From Cricetomys ansorgei (Eukaryota > Chordata > Mammalia > Rodentia > Nesomyidae): a stretch of 64,000 nt of DNA. The notes under the pieces were generated by a model that was not told the origin of the DNA, searched no databases, and saw nothing but the letters and a program-made list of their open reading frames with translations. The position numbers and the translations under genes are program-made. Below are positions 1 to 12,600 of this stretch, piece after piece; the first letter of the stretch is position 1; each line of letters starts with the position of its first letter. The stretch covers positions 1-64,000 of the forward strand of contig JAMJFZ010001622.1 of the NCBI GenBank assembly GCA_026225945.1. The letters are read 5' to 3'.

Positions 1-1428
1 GCCTCTCAGGTGCTGGGAGCATACCACCATGCCCATCTGAGAGGTGGTAATCCAAGAGAGCAGGGACAACACGGGCACAGGCCGAGTAGAATCTGGCTAG
101 ACCCATCTGTCTTCTGGAGCCGAGCCTCAGGCTGCTGCCTTCTTTGCAGCCTAGAAAAGCAATGCCCTGCCTCGTGGGTGACTGGAGGTAGAGGCACCCG
201 GAGAAGCCACCGAGCACCCAAATTGTTCTCAAGACAGTTTCCCATAGAAAAGGCAGCGTTCACCCAAGGAGCCAAAGCAGGTCTTTAGAAATGTCGGAAG
301 GACGCAGCCCCCGTGCCAGGCGCCTCTGACAGCTAGCTTCTGCCCCGCTTTCGAACTGCTTACCTTGCCAGGGAAGCCCACCCCCCACCCCCCTTCCTGT
401 TGTCATCTGCTTCTCACTGGAGGGTACGCCTCCACAGGGTGAATCCCTACATCCTGGTCGCAGGCCTGTCTGCATCTTCGCAGGCAAACACATTCACACC
501 TTCTGTGCAAGCACAGGCAAGCTGCTTCATGGGCCAGTGGCCTGGTGTACGACAAAGCCCAGGCAACGTAACACAAGGTGTATGCTACGTGCCCCCAGTC
601 CTGGGGGCCACAGGTACCTGAGACAACAAGAGGAACCCCCACTCACCGCCACCCCTCCTTCCCCCCTTCCCACGGCTCCCAGCTGCTGGCGGCCCCAGAG
701 ATTCCTTAGCCTGTGGCTACACTGCTTTACCCTGTCTCTCCCAACCCCACGGGGCCTTCAGGGCTTCAAGTCTGCTTCTCTCTTACATTTTCCAAGTCAC
801 AATGACCTCAGCACCAGTCCTGATTTGTCTCAATACATAAGGAAAGGCCCCTCTTTGCAGTCTGAGTTGGGCTCAGGTTCCAGTGGACTCTGACCCGGGA
901 TTTTCTCTTTCCTCCTTTTCCTGGCAGGGGCGGCAAACCGTTAACCCCGCTGCAGCGGGGCTCCTGAAGCACATGCCTGTGGCCCCAGTGTTCATGTACT
1001 CCCTGCTCATCATTCTGAGCACACACACACCCGCCCCCCCGGGCTTCCCAACCTACCTGGAACCTTTCCAACTTGAGATGGCCAGCCAATCCCGACCAAT
1101 GGCCATGTGTTCGCATACCCGGCGCTGGACTACCTTCTTGGGCATTTAGCAGAGGCAGGAGAGTTGCCAGGATCACGGCTGGTCTGGGTTAAAGCACGAG
1201 ACTCCCTCAAAATAACAACAATAATAATAATCACCTTTCTCTTGTCCCTGGGCAGGAGTGGCCCCCCACATAGGAAAGAAGTGCAGGCTTGGAGTGTTTC
1301 TGGTGCTGCCTGTGGCTAGGAGTTCCCGCCAAAAGGTGGGTCTGAGAGTTGCAGACAAGTCACCAGAAGTCAGGGGAAGAAGACTGGACAGGAGGCAAAG
1401 GCCTGACCCAGAAGGAAGCAGGATGTTT
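1..1428. other. upstream non-coding DNA
   Basis: No gene recognised on either strand. Open frames are short, overlap on both strands and resemble no known protein. A short CA/C-rich stretch lies at 1021-1040. Confidence 0.5.
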
Positions 1429-1610
1429 TGGGTTTTTGTTGTTGTTGTTTGTTTGTTTTTTGTTTTTGTTTTAAGACAAGGATTTCTATGTAGCCCTGGC
1501 TGTCGTAGAACTTGCTATATTGACCAGGCTGGCCTTGAACCCATAGAGATCCTCCTGCTTCTGACTCCTGAGTGCTGGGATTAAAAGTGTGCACTACCAC
1601 GCCTGGCAGG
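1429..1610 (-). mobile_element. B1 SINE, reverse orientation
   Basis: The reverse complement reads as a B1 element: CTGCCAGGCGTGGTAGTGCA at its 5' end, then the A and B box region with TTTTAATCCCAGCACTCAGG, CCAGCCTGGTCAATATAGCA and an A-rich tail (the T-rich 1429-1475 on the given strand). Rodent-specific, 7SL-derived. Divergence from the B1 consensus suggests an old insertion. Confidence 0.93.
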
Positions 1611-2084
1611 ACGGTTGTTCTTACCAAGAAAAAAAACGGCAAGAAAGAGCATGTTGGTCTGACACACAGGGCTTCCCAACACAGCGAGGGCTGCTTGTCT
1701 GCCGTGTTCCTTTACCCCAGTGGAGAAGCTCTTCTCTGTAATGACCTGGACAGGGAGGTGAGGGGAGAGACCTGTCCTCCCAGCCAACGCCTTGCAGACC
1801 TGGGCTTTGCATCTATGCCTGCTGTGTGCACATGAAAGTCATAGCCTAGCCACCTTGTGTGACCACAGGAACAGGACAGGACAGCCAGCTCACCAAGGGG
1901 CTTGAGAAATGGAGACAGCGCCGAGCGGGATAGGGAAGAGGGGGCTATCCTCTGTAGAACCCCTGCTTCTGGGGACAAGGTGGCCTAGTAAGTCTGTGGA
2001 TGTCTGTTGTGGCCTGGGGGGTTGGGTTGTCTGATGAGGGACAAGGTCACAGGTGTGAGAGTGGTCAAGTCAGTCCAAGACATG

Positions 2085-2220
2085 GTGGAACAGGTCTGCT
2101 CCCTCTGCCCCCCCATCTGCCCCTCCCATGGGGACAGGCCTGCTCCATCTGCCCACTGTGGGGACAGGCCTGCTCCCTCTGCCCCCCCCCACGGGGACAG
2201 GCCTGCTCCCTCTGCCCGGT
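2085..2220 (+). repeat. short minisatellite, about 30-33-bp units
   Basis: Four imperfect units built on GGGACAGGCCTGCTCCCTCT plus a C-rich spacer of variable length; unit starts are near 2131, 2161 and 2194. Confidence 0.85.
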
Positions 2221-4584
2221 GGGGCTAGGCCACCTGCTTCACTACATACGAATTGTCTGGTCAGAGGGAAAGGCCAGAATCACCATGGGCGGTACACTTA
2301 ACCTCCCCCTTCCCTGTGGGACACGTTCCCTTGGGGCTCAGCTCCTCTCTAATACCCTCCTTAGCTTGTCACAAGCGAGAAAGGTGGTGAGCCCCACTTG
2401 CATTCCGGGGTATGCTTTGTGACATGAAGGGGCACAAGGTTGGGCTCTGTCCAAGGCAATCCTCAATGCGCTCCTCTGGGATACTTAGGACTTCCTGAGT
2501 CCATGTCAGTCATTCTGAGACAGTGGCCACTAGGCCCTTCTGGGCTCCACAGGTGCAACCCAAACCTCACTACTCAGGCTTCTTAGGGCTAGGATGGTAT
2601 GGCCTGGGCTCATATCGGTCCAGGCCTCCTGTGTCCTCCCTAGGTGGCTTTGTGAGAGAGACGTGGCCTAGGTCTGAGCCTTGGTTCCTTTCCTTCTGTC
2701 TGAGCCTCCAGTGGTCCCAGGCCTTGCTGTGTCTGGCGCTTCCTCTTGGCCAGCAGAGCATGGCAGTGGGCCCTGTCTTCTCTCACACCCCCCCCCCTTG
2801 CTGGCTCCTTAGATTCCAAACTTCCTTACTCTTCCAGGAGTTTTTTAGAGTCTTTGGCCTGCTCTGCTTACACTTCAAGCCTCACCGAGGTCCAGCACGG
2901 AGTCAGTGATTCCTGGAGCTCACCTCCTACCCACTTCCTGACAAAAATCCTGCAGGGCAGCCACACTGGGGAACAGTGGGGCCAAGCTATTCGGTAGCCA
3001 TGGGGCAGGCTTGATGAGGCATGAGAAAGGGGAGCAGGACACAGCATGACCACAAGGGTGAAAGGACCTGTGAAAGGCCTTGGAAGGGCCCCAGCCTTGC
3101 CAAGGTCCACGGCATCTGGTGGCTGAACCTGCATGTTTCCAAGCGTGGACTGGCTGACTAGTCCCATCTTCAAGGATAGGGCTCTGAATTGCTTCTCATC
3201 TCTGAAGCTCTGGTGGCGGCCAGCCCCCACCTGAAAGACCAGGATCTATAAGTTCACAATATAGTGGGTACCTGGTACCTTTTTGGTCACAACATGAATG
3301 TTTGCATGTTACTGTTTGTCCTCCGCAGGGGCCATGCATTTCTCACGCTCAGGAACCTCAGCCTGGCTGAGGTGCCTCTCATTGCTCAGAAAACAGTGTC
3401 TGTCACTAGCTACACCATGGGGGAGTAGGAAAGGGGTTGCTTTGCAATTCCCCTGCAAACCTTCTCTGTGTGCTGGGGCAGAGATGAGGCTGGTAGAATC
3501 CAGGGGGCCGGGGGAGGCAGACGATAATAACAAAGGTCTCCCTAGCAGTACAGTCAACATAGGGCCACCTCTAGCAAGTCACTGACTTCTGGGCCTGCAT
3601 GTTTGCTGGGTTTGTGTTGATTGGTTGCTTCTGACTACAAACACGAATACATCTCAAGAGAAACTTGAGAAATGTGAAAAATCATAAATAGAATAAAATT
3701 CACCTATCCTCCTGTTACCCTGGTGTAGCTCTGAGGGCCCTCGGACTGTTGACAGAGGAGGGGACATTGACTACAGTTCCCAGGGTCCCAGTGTCCTCAC
3801 CACCACCCTAATCCTTCACTAGCAATGCAGGGAGGACCCCACTTTCTAAGCCAGACCCCCGGTTGCCGTTCATCACCAGGCCTCCGAAGGCTCTCCCCCA
3901 CTCTTCTTCCAGGAAGCCCTCTGGGACTGATCCACAACCCACTTGCTCTGGAGCCACGCAAAGCCCTCTGTAGGCGGGCTCTTCATCAGGACTGACTCTG
4001 GGCCTGGCTGCTCAATGCCTGGAGTGGGGGCCTCTTTCTCTGGATGACCTGGGGTTCTCAGGAGGCTTGCCTGCTCCATGCCCCAGCCAGCCTGGTCTGG
4101 GAACTGTCGCTGGGCGGCAGATCCTTCGCTGGGTGACTTTTCACCTCCACCATTGGCGGCAGTCATTTTAACAGAGACCCCGACTTGAACGAAGCTGTTT
4201 CCGACCTTGGACCGCAAGCTGGATTTTACTCTCCTGCCTGCCCCCAGGCACATGGCCTGGGAGACTGTGCATCCAATGTCTGTTTAAGAGTTAACCAAGG
4301 CCAAAAAGCCAAAAAGCAAGCAGTTCTTGTTCTGAGGCCCACTGATCCTCTGGTCCCGTGGTCACCACGGGGTGTGGGTCCAGACAAAGCCGTGTTCATG
4401 GAAGCCCTGGGCCTGATGACAGTAGCACAAGGACCCCATTCTCTGCTGTCTCCAGCTGCATCCCCTCCCCCAGAGGGCCTGACTTCAGAAGCACTGGGTC
4501 AGACATCCTGGGAGCCCCCACCCTCGGGGCCAGGCTCAGCTGCAGACACTCAGGGAAATTCACAAGGGGACTGGCTGGGAATGG

Positions 4585-4588
4585 GCGC

Positions 4589-4638
<50 letters not shown>
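4585..4638. repeat. alternating (GC)n(GT)n(GC)n tract, Z-DNA type
   Basis: 54 bp of uninterrupted alternating purine-pyrimidine: GCGCGC, then about 20 GT dinucleotides, then GCGCGCGCG. CG-capped TG repeats are the best-known natural Z-DNA formers. Confidence 0.92.
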
Positions 4639-5215
4639 TCTGCCTGAACGGTGCAGCAGCTGTGGTTGGCTCCTCCTGTCCACAGCGGGAAGCTGCTTGC
4701 ATTTTTACAACCGATTTTTGAACCTAAGAGTAGAGGTTCACTTCCAGCCTGTTAAATGTAACCTGGTCTCAGGCCAACCTGACCCTTTGGAATCTGGCTT
4801 CCAGATTCCTGCTGTACATGAGGGATTCCTCCAGACTCAGAGGAGACCTTCCCTGCTAGGCTTTATCCCAGTGACTGAGTCAGGGTGCAGTCGCAGAGGG
4901 ACTGACCGGAAGGATGGAATTCTAGTACACTCTTCTTTGCGTTCGGTGGGCCAGAACACATTTCTGTCCCTGGCTTTCAAGGCCAAAGCCGGAACTCTGT
5001 GTCAGGACCCAAAGGGCAGCTAACCCTTCTCGTTTTGTGGCAGAACCGGTGAAGACAAGTTACTTGTCAAACTGCCTTAACTTGGCGACTGTAAACTGGG
5101 CATCACCCACTCCCTGGGTGGGTCCTGAGAAGTCTAGAGGTTGGTAGCGGGACAATCTGACACAAGTTTCACATAGGTTAGGGAGGCAAGCAAGACATGA
5201 GCGGCTCCAGCCTTA

Positions 5216-6010
5216 TCCCCTAGAGCAGGGGCACGCTCGCTGACAGCTCAGTCCTCGGCCGGCCAGCTGTGCCAGCACAAGCCAGGTGGCCACGGCTAGC
5301 CGGAGCGGCTAGGTCACCCGGGCCCAGGGCCGCCGGGCCTGGTTTCCCCGCCGGGACCCCGAGGGCATTGTGCTGGCATCCTCTCGGAGTGACCTTCCCC
5401 TCGATGCTCTGACAAAGGCTGGAGTAAGAGCGGCTCCTTTAAGGACCCGGCGCACAGTTCTGTGCCAGGAGGCGCCCGGTGCGCCCCGGGGGAGCCGTGC
5501 AGCAGGCGGCGAGGGGAGTCGGCGGGGCGGGGTGCCTGCTCTGGACGGGGTGCTCCTGGGAGCCGGGGTTTGGGGGGGCACCGGAGAGACAACGGGGGCC
5601 TGGAGCCTCGGAGAGCATTGCACCCGAAACGCGCCGCAAGGGTCGCGATGCCCCCGCCTGCGGGCGCAGGAAGCCAGGTGGAGAGCCTGGGCTCCAAGCC
5701 CGGAGCCGGTGCTCCCGCCGCCCCAGCCCCCGCCCCAGAAGCGCGAGAGCGGCGTGGAGGAGAAAGATTAGATTTCGCTCCCCTCTCATCAATTTTCTGT
5801 TTAATGTCACAAGCCCCATTGTGGGAGCGGAAAGCAGTCACCCGGGCCATAAATCCGCGCGTAGGAGCCTCCGGGCACCCCTCCTCGGGGACGGGCGCGC
5901 GGCAGGTGGGACCGCCGGCCTTCTCCGGACGCGGGAAGCGGAGCGGGCACCCAGCGGCCCCGCCGCCAGCCCCGCGCGGCACCGGGAGACGGGTTCAGTC
6001 TAGCTCGGAT
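5216..6010. promoter_or_regulatory. isolated upstream CpG island
   Basis: CpG-dense DNA about 11 kb upstream of the Bahcc1 ATG, separated from the main cluster by about 4 kb of ordinary DNA. It contains a less GC-rich core (near 5,775-5,860: TCAATTTTCTG, TTTAATGTCAC, CATAAATC) that looks like a regulatory element. A poly-T run of 23 (6024-6046) borders it. It could serve an upstream alternative promoter or a non-coding transcript. Confidence 0.6.
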
Positions 6011-6023
6011 GTACAGGCTTTGA

Positions 6024-6046
6024 TTTTTTTTTTTTTTTTTTTTTTT
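6024..6046 (+). repeat. poly-T run (23 T)
   Basis: Uninterrupted homopolymer bordering the upstream CpG island. No recognisable SINE body is attached on either side. Confidence 0.95.
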
Positions 6047-6962
6047 ACCGCCCACCTCTGGAGGCTTTTTTGTGTTTGCATCTGAAAATCCTGCTTCTTA
6101 AACCCCGGTGGGAAGGCAGCTACTCTGCGCCCCCAGTCGTGGCACCGCTTCCAGCGCACGGGGAGGCAGCCCGCGGCCTTCCCTTCCGCTGGGGTCCCGC
6201 GCCACAGGGGACGGCTCCAGGGAGATGCAGGGAAGGGCATGTGTCGGCCCGGAGCATGCTGGAAAGAGGGTGGGGAGCTGGGGAGCTCAGGGCCGGCCCC
6301 CCGCAGGGTCCTCTGGCCATCCCGGCTTCTGGCGAGGGTTATCCTGGGAGTCTCCATCGGGGACCACTTGTGGCAGCCTCCCTTGGTCGGGCAGTTAGCA
6401 CCTCGGTTGGTATTGATGCCTGAGAATTAGGGTGGGATATGTATTTGCACAGGTCAGGAAAAAATGGATCTATTGACTGGTTTTTAATTTAATGGATCAG
6501 CTGTCCTGTTAACAAAAGAGGCCGGGGCCATGCGGCTCTCCAGCCAGGAGCCCGCAGTCAGGTGGTCCAGCGGCCTCCAGGCTCGCCCAGACAGAGCTCT
6601 GCCACAGGCCCTGCTGCTCAGTGGGAACTGTGAAGGAAATTTTATTTGGTTTATAAACACTGCAGGTAACCGGGCCAAGGGCTCAAATCTCCCCAGAAAT
6701 TAGGAGAAGGTGCAAAGTAAGAGTCTCATTGTACTGGTTTCTTCCCAGGAAAGGGGTCTTCTGCTGGGTGTCAGATCATAGGCTTGGGTATACTCTCTGG
6801 GTATCACCAGAGAGCTGGGGGTAGAGGGAGGCAGAGCTCCAGAACTACAACAGGACAGGTGTGTCCTGTGGCGCAGAAATGGTGGTGGAGAAATCTGGCC
6901 AAAGCTAGGCTTTTCCCACTATGGGGGCTTGAAAGGAACAGAGTGGGAGATGGCCTGGTAGG

Positions 6963-7065
6963 AAGGCTGGGTGGGGGGGGTGTGATAGGGGTGAGGAGGA
7001 GCAAGGCTGGGGGGGGTGTGATAGGGGTGAGGAGGAGCAAGGCTGGGAGGGGGTGAGGAGGAGCC
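6963..7065 (+). repeat. G-rich minisatellite, about 38-bp units
   Basis: Two units of AAGGCTGGG...GTGTGATAGGGGTGAGGAGGAGC followed by a shortened third. Several runs of at least four G on the + strand give G-quadruplex potential. Confidence 0.88.
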
Positions 7066-9129
7066 AGAAGAGCTGGGGCTGCGAGATTCCTAACACCCAG
7101 CCTGCATCCTGGAGCCTCCTCTGGTTTACCTGCCACTGTGAGACCAGGCAGCAGAAATCTGGCTCCAGAGACCCTGTCCAGACATACCCTGTTCGGCCTG
7201 TTACAACACACTTGCACACAGCTGAGGTCTCTAATCCTGCAGCTACTGTAAGTCCCTCAAAGCCTGGCCTGGTGAAGCCAACAGTGGTGTCCTGGAGGGA
7301 CTGAAGTCAGCTCCACTTTGGGGAGATACCTAGAAGGAACACACAGGCCTACCAGCAGAGTCGCTTCAGTCTCTCAGCCATCCTGACCTATCTTCTGGTT
7401 TCTCTGATGATGAGGGCTTTCTCTCCAGGGCTCCTCCACCCATGGAGGGGAGAGCCAGTACAGGGGGTACTTCCTCACTGCCGAGACTTAGGGCTCTCTG
7501 GGTCAGCCTAACAGGAAAATCAACCACTCCCTCTTTAGGCAGACCTCCAAAGCTATTTCCCATCCCCTGTTCCTCCAGAACCTTCCCAGGCTTAGCAGAA
7601 GCTGAATGACACCCAGCCTTAGATGAAGAAACCTGTAACAGGGGAGCGGGACCGAGTTCGGGCCCAGGAAGCTGTCTCTGCAGCCCTGGGGTGCAGGGAT
7701 TTCCCACCTTCTCTGATCCCCCTAGTACTAATATCACACTGTCACCAGTAGAAGGGCAGGGAGAGGCCCAGCGATGGATGCGTCTGCCCTTTATGAAAAT
7801 CACTTTAATTTAACCCAGATGGGTCTCCTCACTGATAACCTCATGCAATGAGCCCTCTGAATTATGCTTTCCGTGCGAACACACTGAGTTATATTTAGCC
7901 ACAAATTACGACTGTGTTTAACAAGCACCTTTCCTGTGTGGGGAGGGGGCGGGCAGCCTCCTGACCTGGTTGGAGGAAATCATCAACAACAGAATTTAAA
8001 CCTCCACGGGAGGAAGCAGCAGCGGCTGGGGAAGCTGTTTATCTGACTTCAAAGTGGTCCTGGGCTTCTCTCCTTGCTTTTTTAAAACTTAGAAAGCAAG
8101 TTTTAAGATCCGTCCTTCTGTCCGGTATTGAAGGGAAAACCTGTACCTCTTACAGAGGTCCCTCTGGCTTGAGCCAGCATCAGCTTAGCAAAGCTCCTGG
8201 CTTGGTTTGGAGCTGTGTTGGGGAAATGCCTTGGGAAGGATGTTGGCTCAGGGCAAGCCAGGCCTCCAGAGGTGTGTGGAGAAGACAGGCACACTGGGCT
8301 CCTGCAACCCTTCCTTTTCTGCTTCTGCGTTCTGCCCCCTACCTGGGCCTCAGCCTAGACTCCAGTTGAGAGTGGGCAGGAGCTGAGGGCTGAGGTGCCC
8401 CCAGAGAGCAGCACAACACCTCCTGCCTGCTCTTACCTTGTGCCCAGCTAAATAAATGGGCTGTGTTTCAAAGTTCTGTTCTTTTGGGGAGAAGCCCGTT
8501 TACCTTGGGATTGGGGATCCCTCACTCTCCTCTCCCTTTCCAATCAAGTGTATACACAAACCTTAAGCCTCAAAGACGGAAGACCTAGCAAAGAAAAGAC
8601 TGCCCACATTCCCAGGCATAGAGCAAGCGCCAAGCAGGTTCCTTTTGGGGATCCAGGTAGAAGGCCCTGCGGTTAGGAACACCCACACTCAGACCTTGCC
8701 GCAGTAGCCCTTCTAGGGCTTCAATAGTGCTTCAGCAAGACCCCACAACGACAGAGCGTCCTTCTGGGAATCCAGGACCTCCTCTTCCAACCAGGCCTGT
8801 ACCAGGGGTGGCTTTTGAATTTTACCCCTTTTGAGAAGGGTGTAATACCCTAAAGCCCCTGCTATCCTTTCAAACCCTGATTCCAGACTGAGGATGGAGT
8901 TCTGCCGTCATCCCACAGACCATCAGTCCCCACTGGGCCCTGCTGTTCCATCCTTCCTCAGCCTGAGTCCAACCTGCACGTCACTGTACCGTGCAGGTAC
9001 AAACCCAGCTCCGGACTCCCTCTCCCTCTGGGTCCCCTGCCCCTCTGGACCCTGGTCTGCAGGTCCTAAGCTCCAGCCTTACTTAGGCTTGGCCTCTGGA
9101 CCTGTCCCTTTTGCTTCTGGTGGGAAGAA

Positions 9130-9375
9130 TTAAGAGTCAATTTTTTTGTCATCAAGAAATTGTTTCTAATTTGCCCTTTGACTAATGGCCCAGGGAACAA
9201 TGGAGAGACACCCAACACACAATTACCCTGCAGAGCAGCGCCACTGCTCCCTGGCCCAAGCAGGCATTTATTTGGAACAGCGACTAATTCACAATTTTAT
9301 GTAACTCGAGTTGCACCCCACCCCCTTGTATTAAAAAGTGATTATTTATTCAATGAGTTCACACAGTAGGCTCTC
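9130..9375. promoter_or_regulatory. candidate conserved regulatory element
   Basis: AT-rich block with a SOX-type ACAATGG, several TAAT/ATTA homeodomain cores (CTAATTTG, GACTAATTC, CACAATTA) and TTATTTATTCAATGAG. This density resembles developmental enhancers. Conservation cannot be tested here. Confidence 0.3.
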
Positions 9376-10184
9376 GGTCATTTGGGAGCTGGGAGGCCTA
9401 GGTCTGATTTCAGTCCTCAGCCTTCTAGGGGTAGTGGGGAATGCTGGAGGAGGTGCCAGGGCTTGTGGGTACTGGGCTTCTCAGCTACAGTGCAGCCAGT
9501 CGTAATGCAGAGAGCTCGCACATGTGTTACATGTGTCCGTGTGCCGTGCGTGAGCTTCGGAGTGTCTTTTAAAATCACACTTATTTTTGTGTGTCCTGCA
9601 CGCCGTGCTTCTGGCCTGCCTGTACTCACCGCGTGAGTGTGAAGTCAGCAGAAGGCTTGCAGGAATCCCTTCTCCCCCCTCCGCCATGGGAGTAATGGGC
9701 TCCAGGGTGGTCAGGCTCGGTGGTGTCTTGGCCTGCTTTTTTGTGTAGGTATGAATGTGTTTAGTGTGATGCCCACCTTGTGTGTATACGCACGGATGAT
9801 GTGGACAGAGCACACACCTCCTGATGTGTGCTTGGTGAGGTGCGGTGTGTGAGGAGCCGGCTACGTAGGGATCCCTGGACTGCAGAAAACCCTGAAGGTC
9901 ATCTGCCAGGCTGTGGAGGTGGCCCATGCACCCAGAGGCCCTTGTGTCCTGGGCTCGCCACTGTCCGTCTGTGGCCGCAGCGTCAATAACCTACCATTTT
10001 TTAAAACTTCAGGTGACCGCAGAGATTCAGACGCTCCAGGGCAGAAACTGACCTCTCCTCTCTCTAACCCTCCCTGGTCCTTTCTCTCTGGAAGGGCCTC
10101 AACGCCACACCATGTCTTTCTAAAATTAAAAACATTTTTTAGTTTCGGACAGCAGGAAGTCAAGTAGGAAGTCAGGATGGCTTG

Positions 10185-12600
10185 CTCCGAGCAGATAGCG
10201 AGCCCAGCCAAACATGCCCGGCCCGCCCGGGAGCCCGAGCCCCGCGAGAGGAACACGGGAGCTGCCGGGGGCTGTGCGCCCGCGCTGGGCGGCTGCCAGC
10301 CGCTGGCCGCATCCAGAGGCGCGCTACGAGCTGTGACAACGATTTTGAAGCAGTTCCGAGAGGAGGAGAGAGGCCACTAGGCTCAAATGCACGCCGGGGT
10401 TAGAGAGGCCGCAGAGGTGGGGCTCTCCAGACAGCGGAGCCCAGGCCGTTCACAACCCGGGGCCTCTCGGGGTGCCACCCGGAGGGCTGCGGCTGGAGAC
10501 CGCGGTGGGGCGGGGTGGGGCAGATCCTCGCGCCGAGCCCAGGGTCGGAGCTGCCTCCGGGCTCCCTGCGGCCGGCCTCGCCGCCGAGCAGGGCGGGATC
10601 CGGGGCGCGGGCGACCCGGAGGGTGGCGGCTGCGCGCCCCCTCCCCCGCCGGCCTCGGGTCCAGCGAGCGTGCAGCAGCTCCGGGGCCCCGCGCGGCGCT
10701 GCCTCCGTGGGGTCCGGTTGTGTTTCTCGAACTTTCTCTTTTGGGGAGGCGTGGGGTGGGAATGCGGACGGAGAGACAGAGGGTTCCTGGGTCGGAAACC
10801 CAGGCCGGCGAAGGGAGACGACGAGGAACGCGATCCCAGACCACGCAGGGACTCCCGCGGCTCGCAAGGGCCGCCCTGCCCGCGGCGGGGTCTCCGGAGC
10901 CGGGAAGCTCCCGCGCCTTCGCGCGAAGCGGGGAGCCGCCGCCGCGCACGGACGGCCGCACTCGGTGGCTCACGGATCTCCGGGGCCCGCGCCTCCCGCA
11001 GGCCCCGGCCCCCGGCGCGGGGTCCCCGGCCCGAGCCCTGGCGCGCGCCCGCCGAGACCCGGGCTTACCTGAGCGGGCCCGGCCGAGGAGCCCCGGCCCC
11101 AGCGGGAGGGAATCCCGGCGTCCCCGCCCGCCGCCCCCACCCCGGGTCAGCGCGGCCCGCAGGGGGCCGGCCGGCCCGGCAGTGCGCCCGCTTCCCCTTT
11201 CTCTTCGGACGCCTTTGATCCCCGGGCTCTCCGCCGCACCTCGGCTCGGGAGCCGCCTGGGTCGGCCCGCGGGGATCCTGGAAACGGTCCCCGGTTTATC
11301 TCCTTTCATCAAGCGGCCTTGGGCAGCCTTGAAACCGCGGAGCCAGTAATTGCTTTTTTCAGGAGACCCTGTGCGGACTGGATAACAGCCAATCAGCGCC
11401 TTGTTTACACTTGGTGATGGACAGCTCGCTGGCGGAGTGCCAACCAATCGTGGCGGTTCCGCAGAAGCGAGGGAGGCGGGGAGAGAGAGGAGACCGCGGG
11501 CCTCGGATTTAACTCCTTCGCGTCCGCGCCGGAGAGAGGCCGGAGGAACGCGGAGTCCCGCGGTGTGCCGCGCCTCCTCAGATACCCAGACGCGCGCGGG
11601 AGGGAGGCGCGGGCTCGGCGTAGCCATCGCCGCCCAGACACCGTGCTTCCCGAGAGCAGATAGCATGTGGGTAGCCGACCAACCCCTAACCGACATACTT
11701 GCTTGCGGAATATTTTTAAAAAGCGGTTTGAATGCCTTACGATGAAGAGAACGGCTCAGAGGCTGGTCTCCATTGTCGTGAGACGTCTGCGCACACGCGG
11801 GGACAGGCGCCGCGCAACGCGGGGCTCACGCCATGACAACCAACCCCCGAAAATTACCAAGGGGAGATATTTTTAAGAATCTAGGAGCCGACGGGGGAAA
11901 AGAAAGAGTAAATCCTTATCTTAGCGACAGAGCCTCGATTTCACGTCGGTCGCGGCTGCGCTGCAGAGCGCGCAGGGGGAGACGGAGAGCGGAGGGTGGC
12001 TGGGGGACGCCCCGTCTCCTCGCCGCTCGGGCCGGCGGGCGGCCGCGGAGTGCTCGCGGCTGCGGTCCGCCGAGGGGCCACCGGCCCGTGCGCCACGTCG
12101 GGCCTCCCTGCACCCGGCTCCGCGGCCGGACGGGCTTGCAGCTCCCTACTGTTTATTCCGCAGGCGAGACGCACGTGAGAGCTGACGGATGAAGGGGAAA
12201 GCCGAGGACGCGGAGACCCGCGGACGCGGAGCGCGCTCGCCGTCGCCGGGGCTGCGCTCCCGCCCGGCGCCACCGCATTCCCATTCAGCGGCGAGGATCT
12301 GCGCAGAGCAGCTGCGCAGTCGCCAGGCTTGAATTAGGCGCCATCGGGCTCGGTAGTAGCCCTGCTGCTCCCTGATTGGCAGCTCCCTGGCCCGGCGCCA
12401 GCCTATTGGGAGGCCTGTTTACGCCGAATGAGTGGCACGAGCGCAGGGCCGCGGAGGGCCGCGCGGCCAATCAGCGCGCGGCCCTGCTCGGGGCTGAGCG
12501 GCACGAGCTTATTAGTATGCAGGGCCCGCGGCTCGCCGCGCCAGGCTGCAGGCTTGAGAGCCGCTCTGGATGGGCTCGCTAGAGTCGTTGTTGCGGAAGC
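10185..12600. promoter_or_regulatory. CpG island, 5' cluster, part 1
   Basis: Very high GC with dense CpG throughout, interrupted by a less GC-rich stretch near 11,650-11,930. CCAATC boxes occur at about 11,390 and 11,445. Long open frames on both strands here are a composition effect: stop codons are AT-rich. Transcription in either direction is possible. Confidence 0.8.

Larger units (their letters stand above)
1611..5215. other. upstream non-coding DNA with small repeats
   Basis: No gene recognised. It holds a minisatellite at 2085-2220, an AT-rich block at 3600-3720 and the alternating purine-pyrimidine tract at 4585-4638. The remaining sequence shows no protein-like open frame. Confidence 0.5.
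6047..10180. other. upstream non-coding DNA with candidate regulatory blocks
   Basis: No gene recognised. It contains a G-rich minisatellite (6963-7065) and AT-rich, motif-dense blocks near 6,440-6,680, 7,790-8,000 and 9,130-9,375. The rest is unremarkable. Confidence 0.5.

Noticed and set aside
10383..11696. Open frames of 250-440 codons on both strands in the CpG islands
   Set aside because: Frames overlap on both strands, are Arg/Pro/Gly/Ala-rich and low in complexity as expected from GC content, and resemble no known family.
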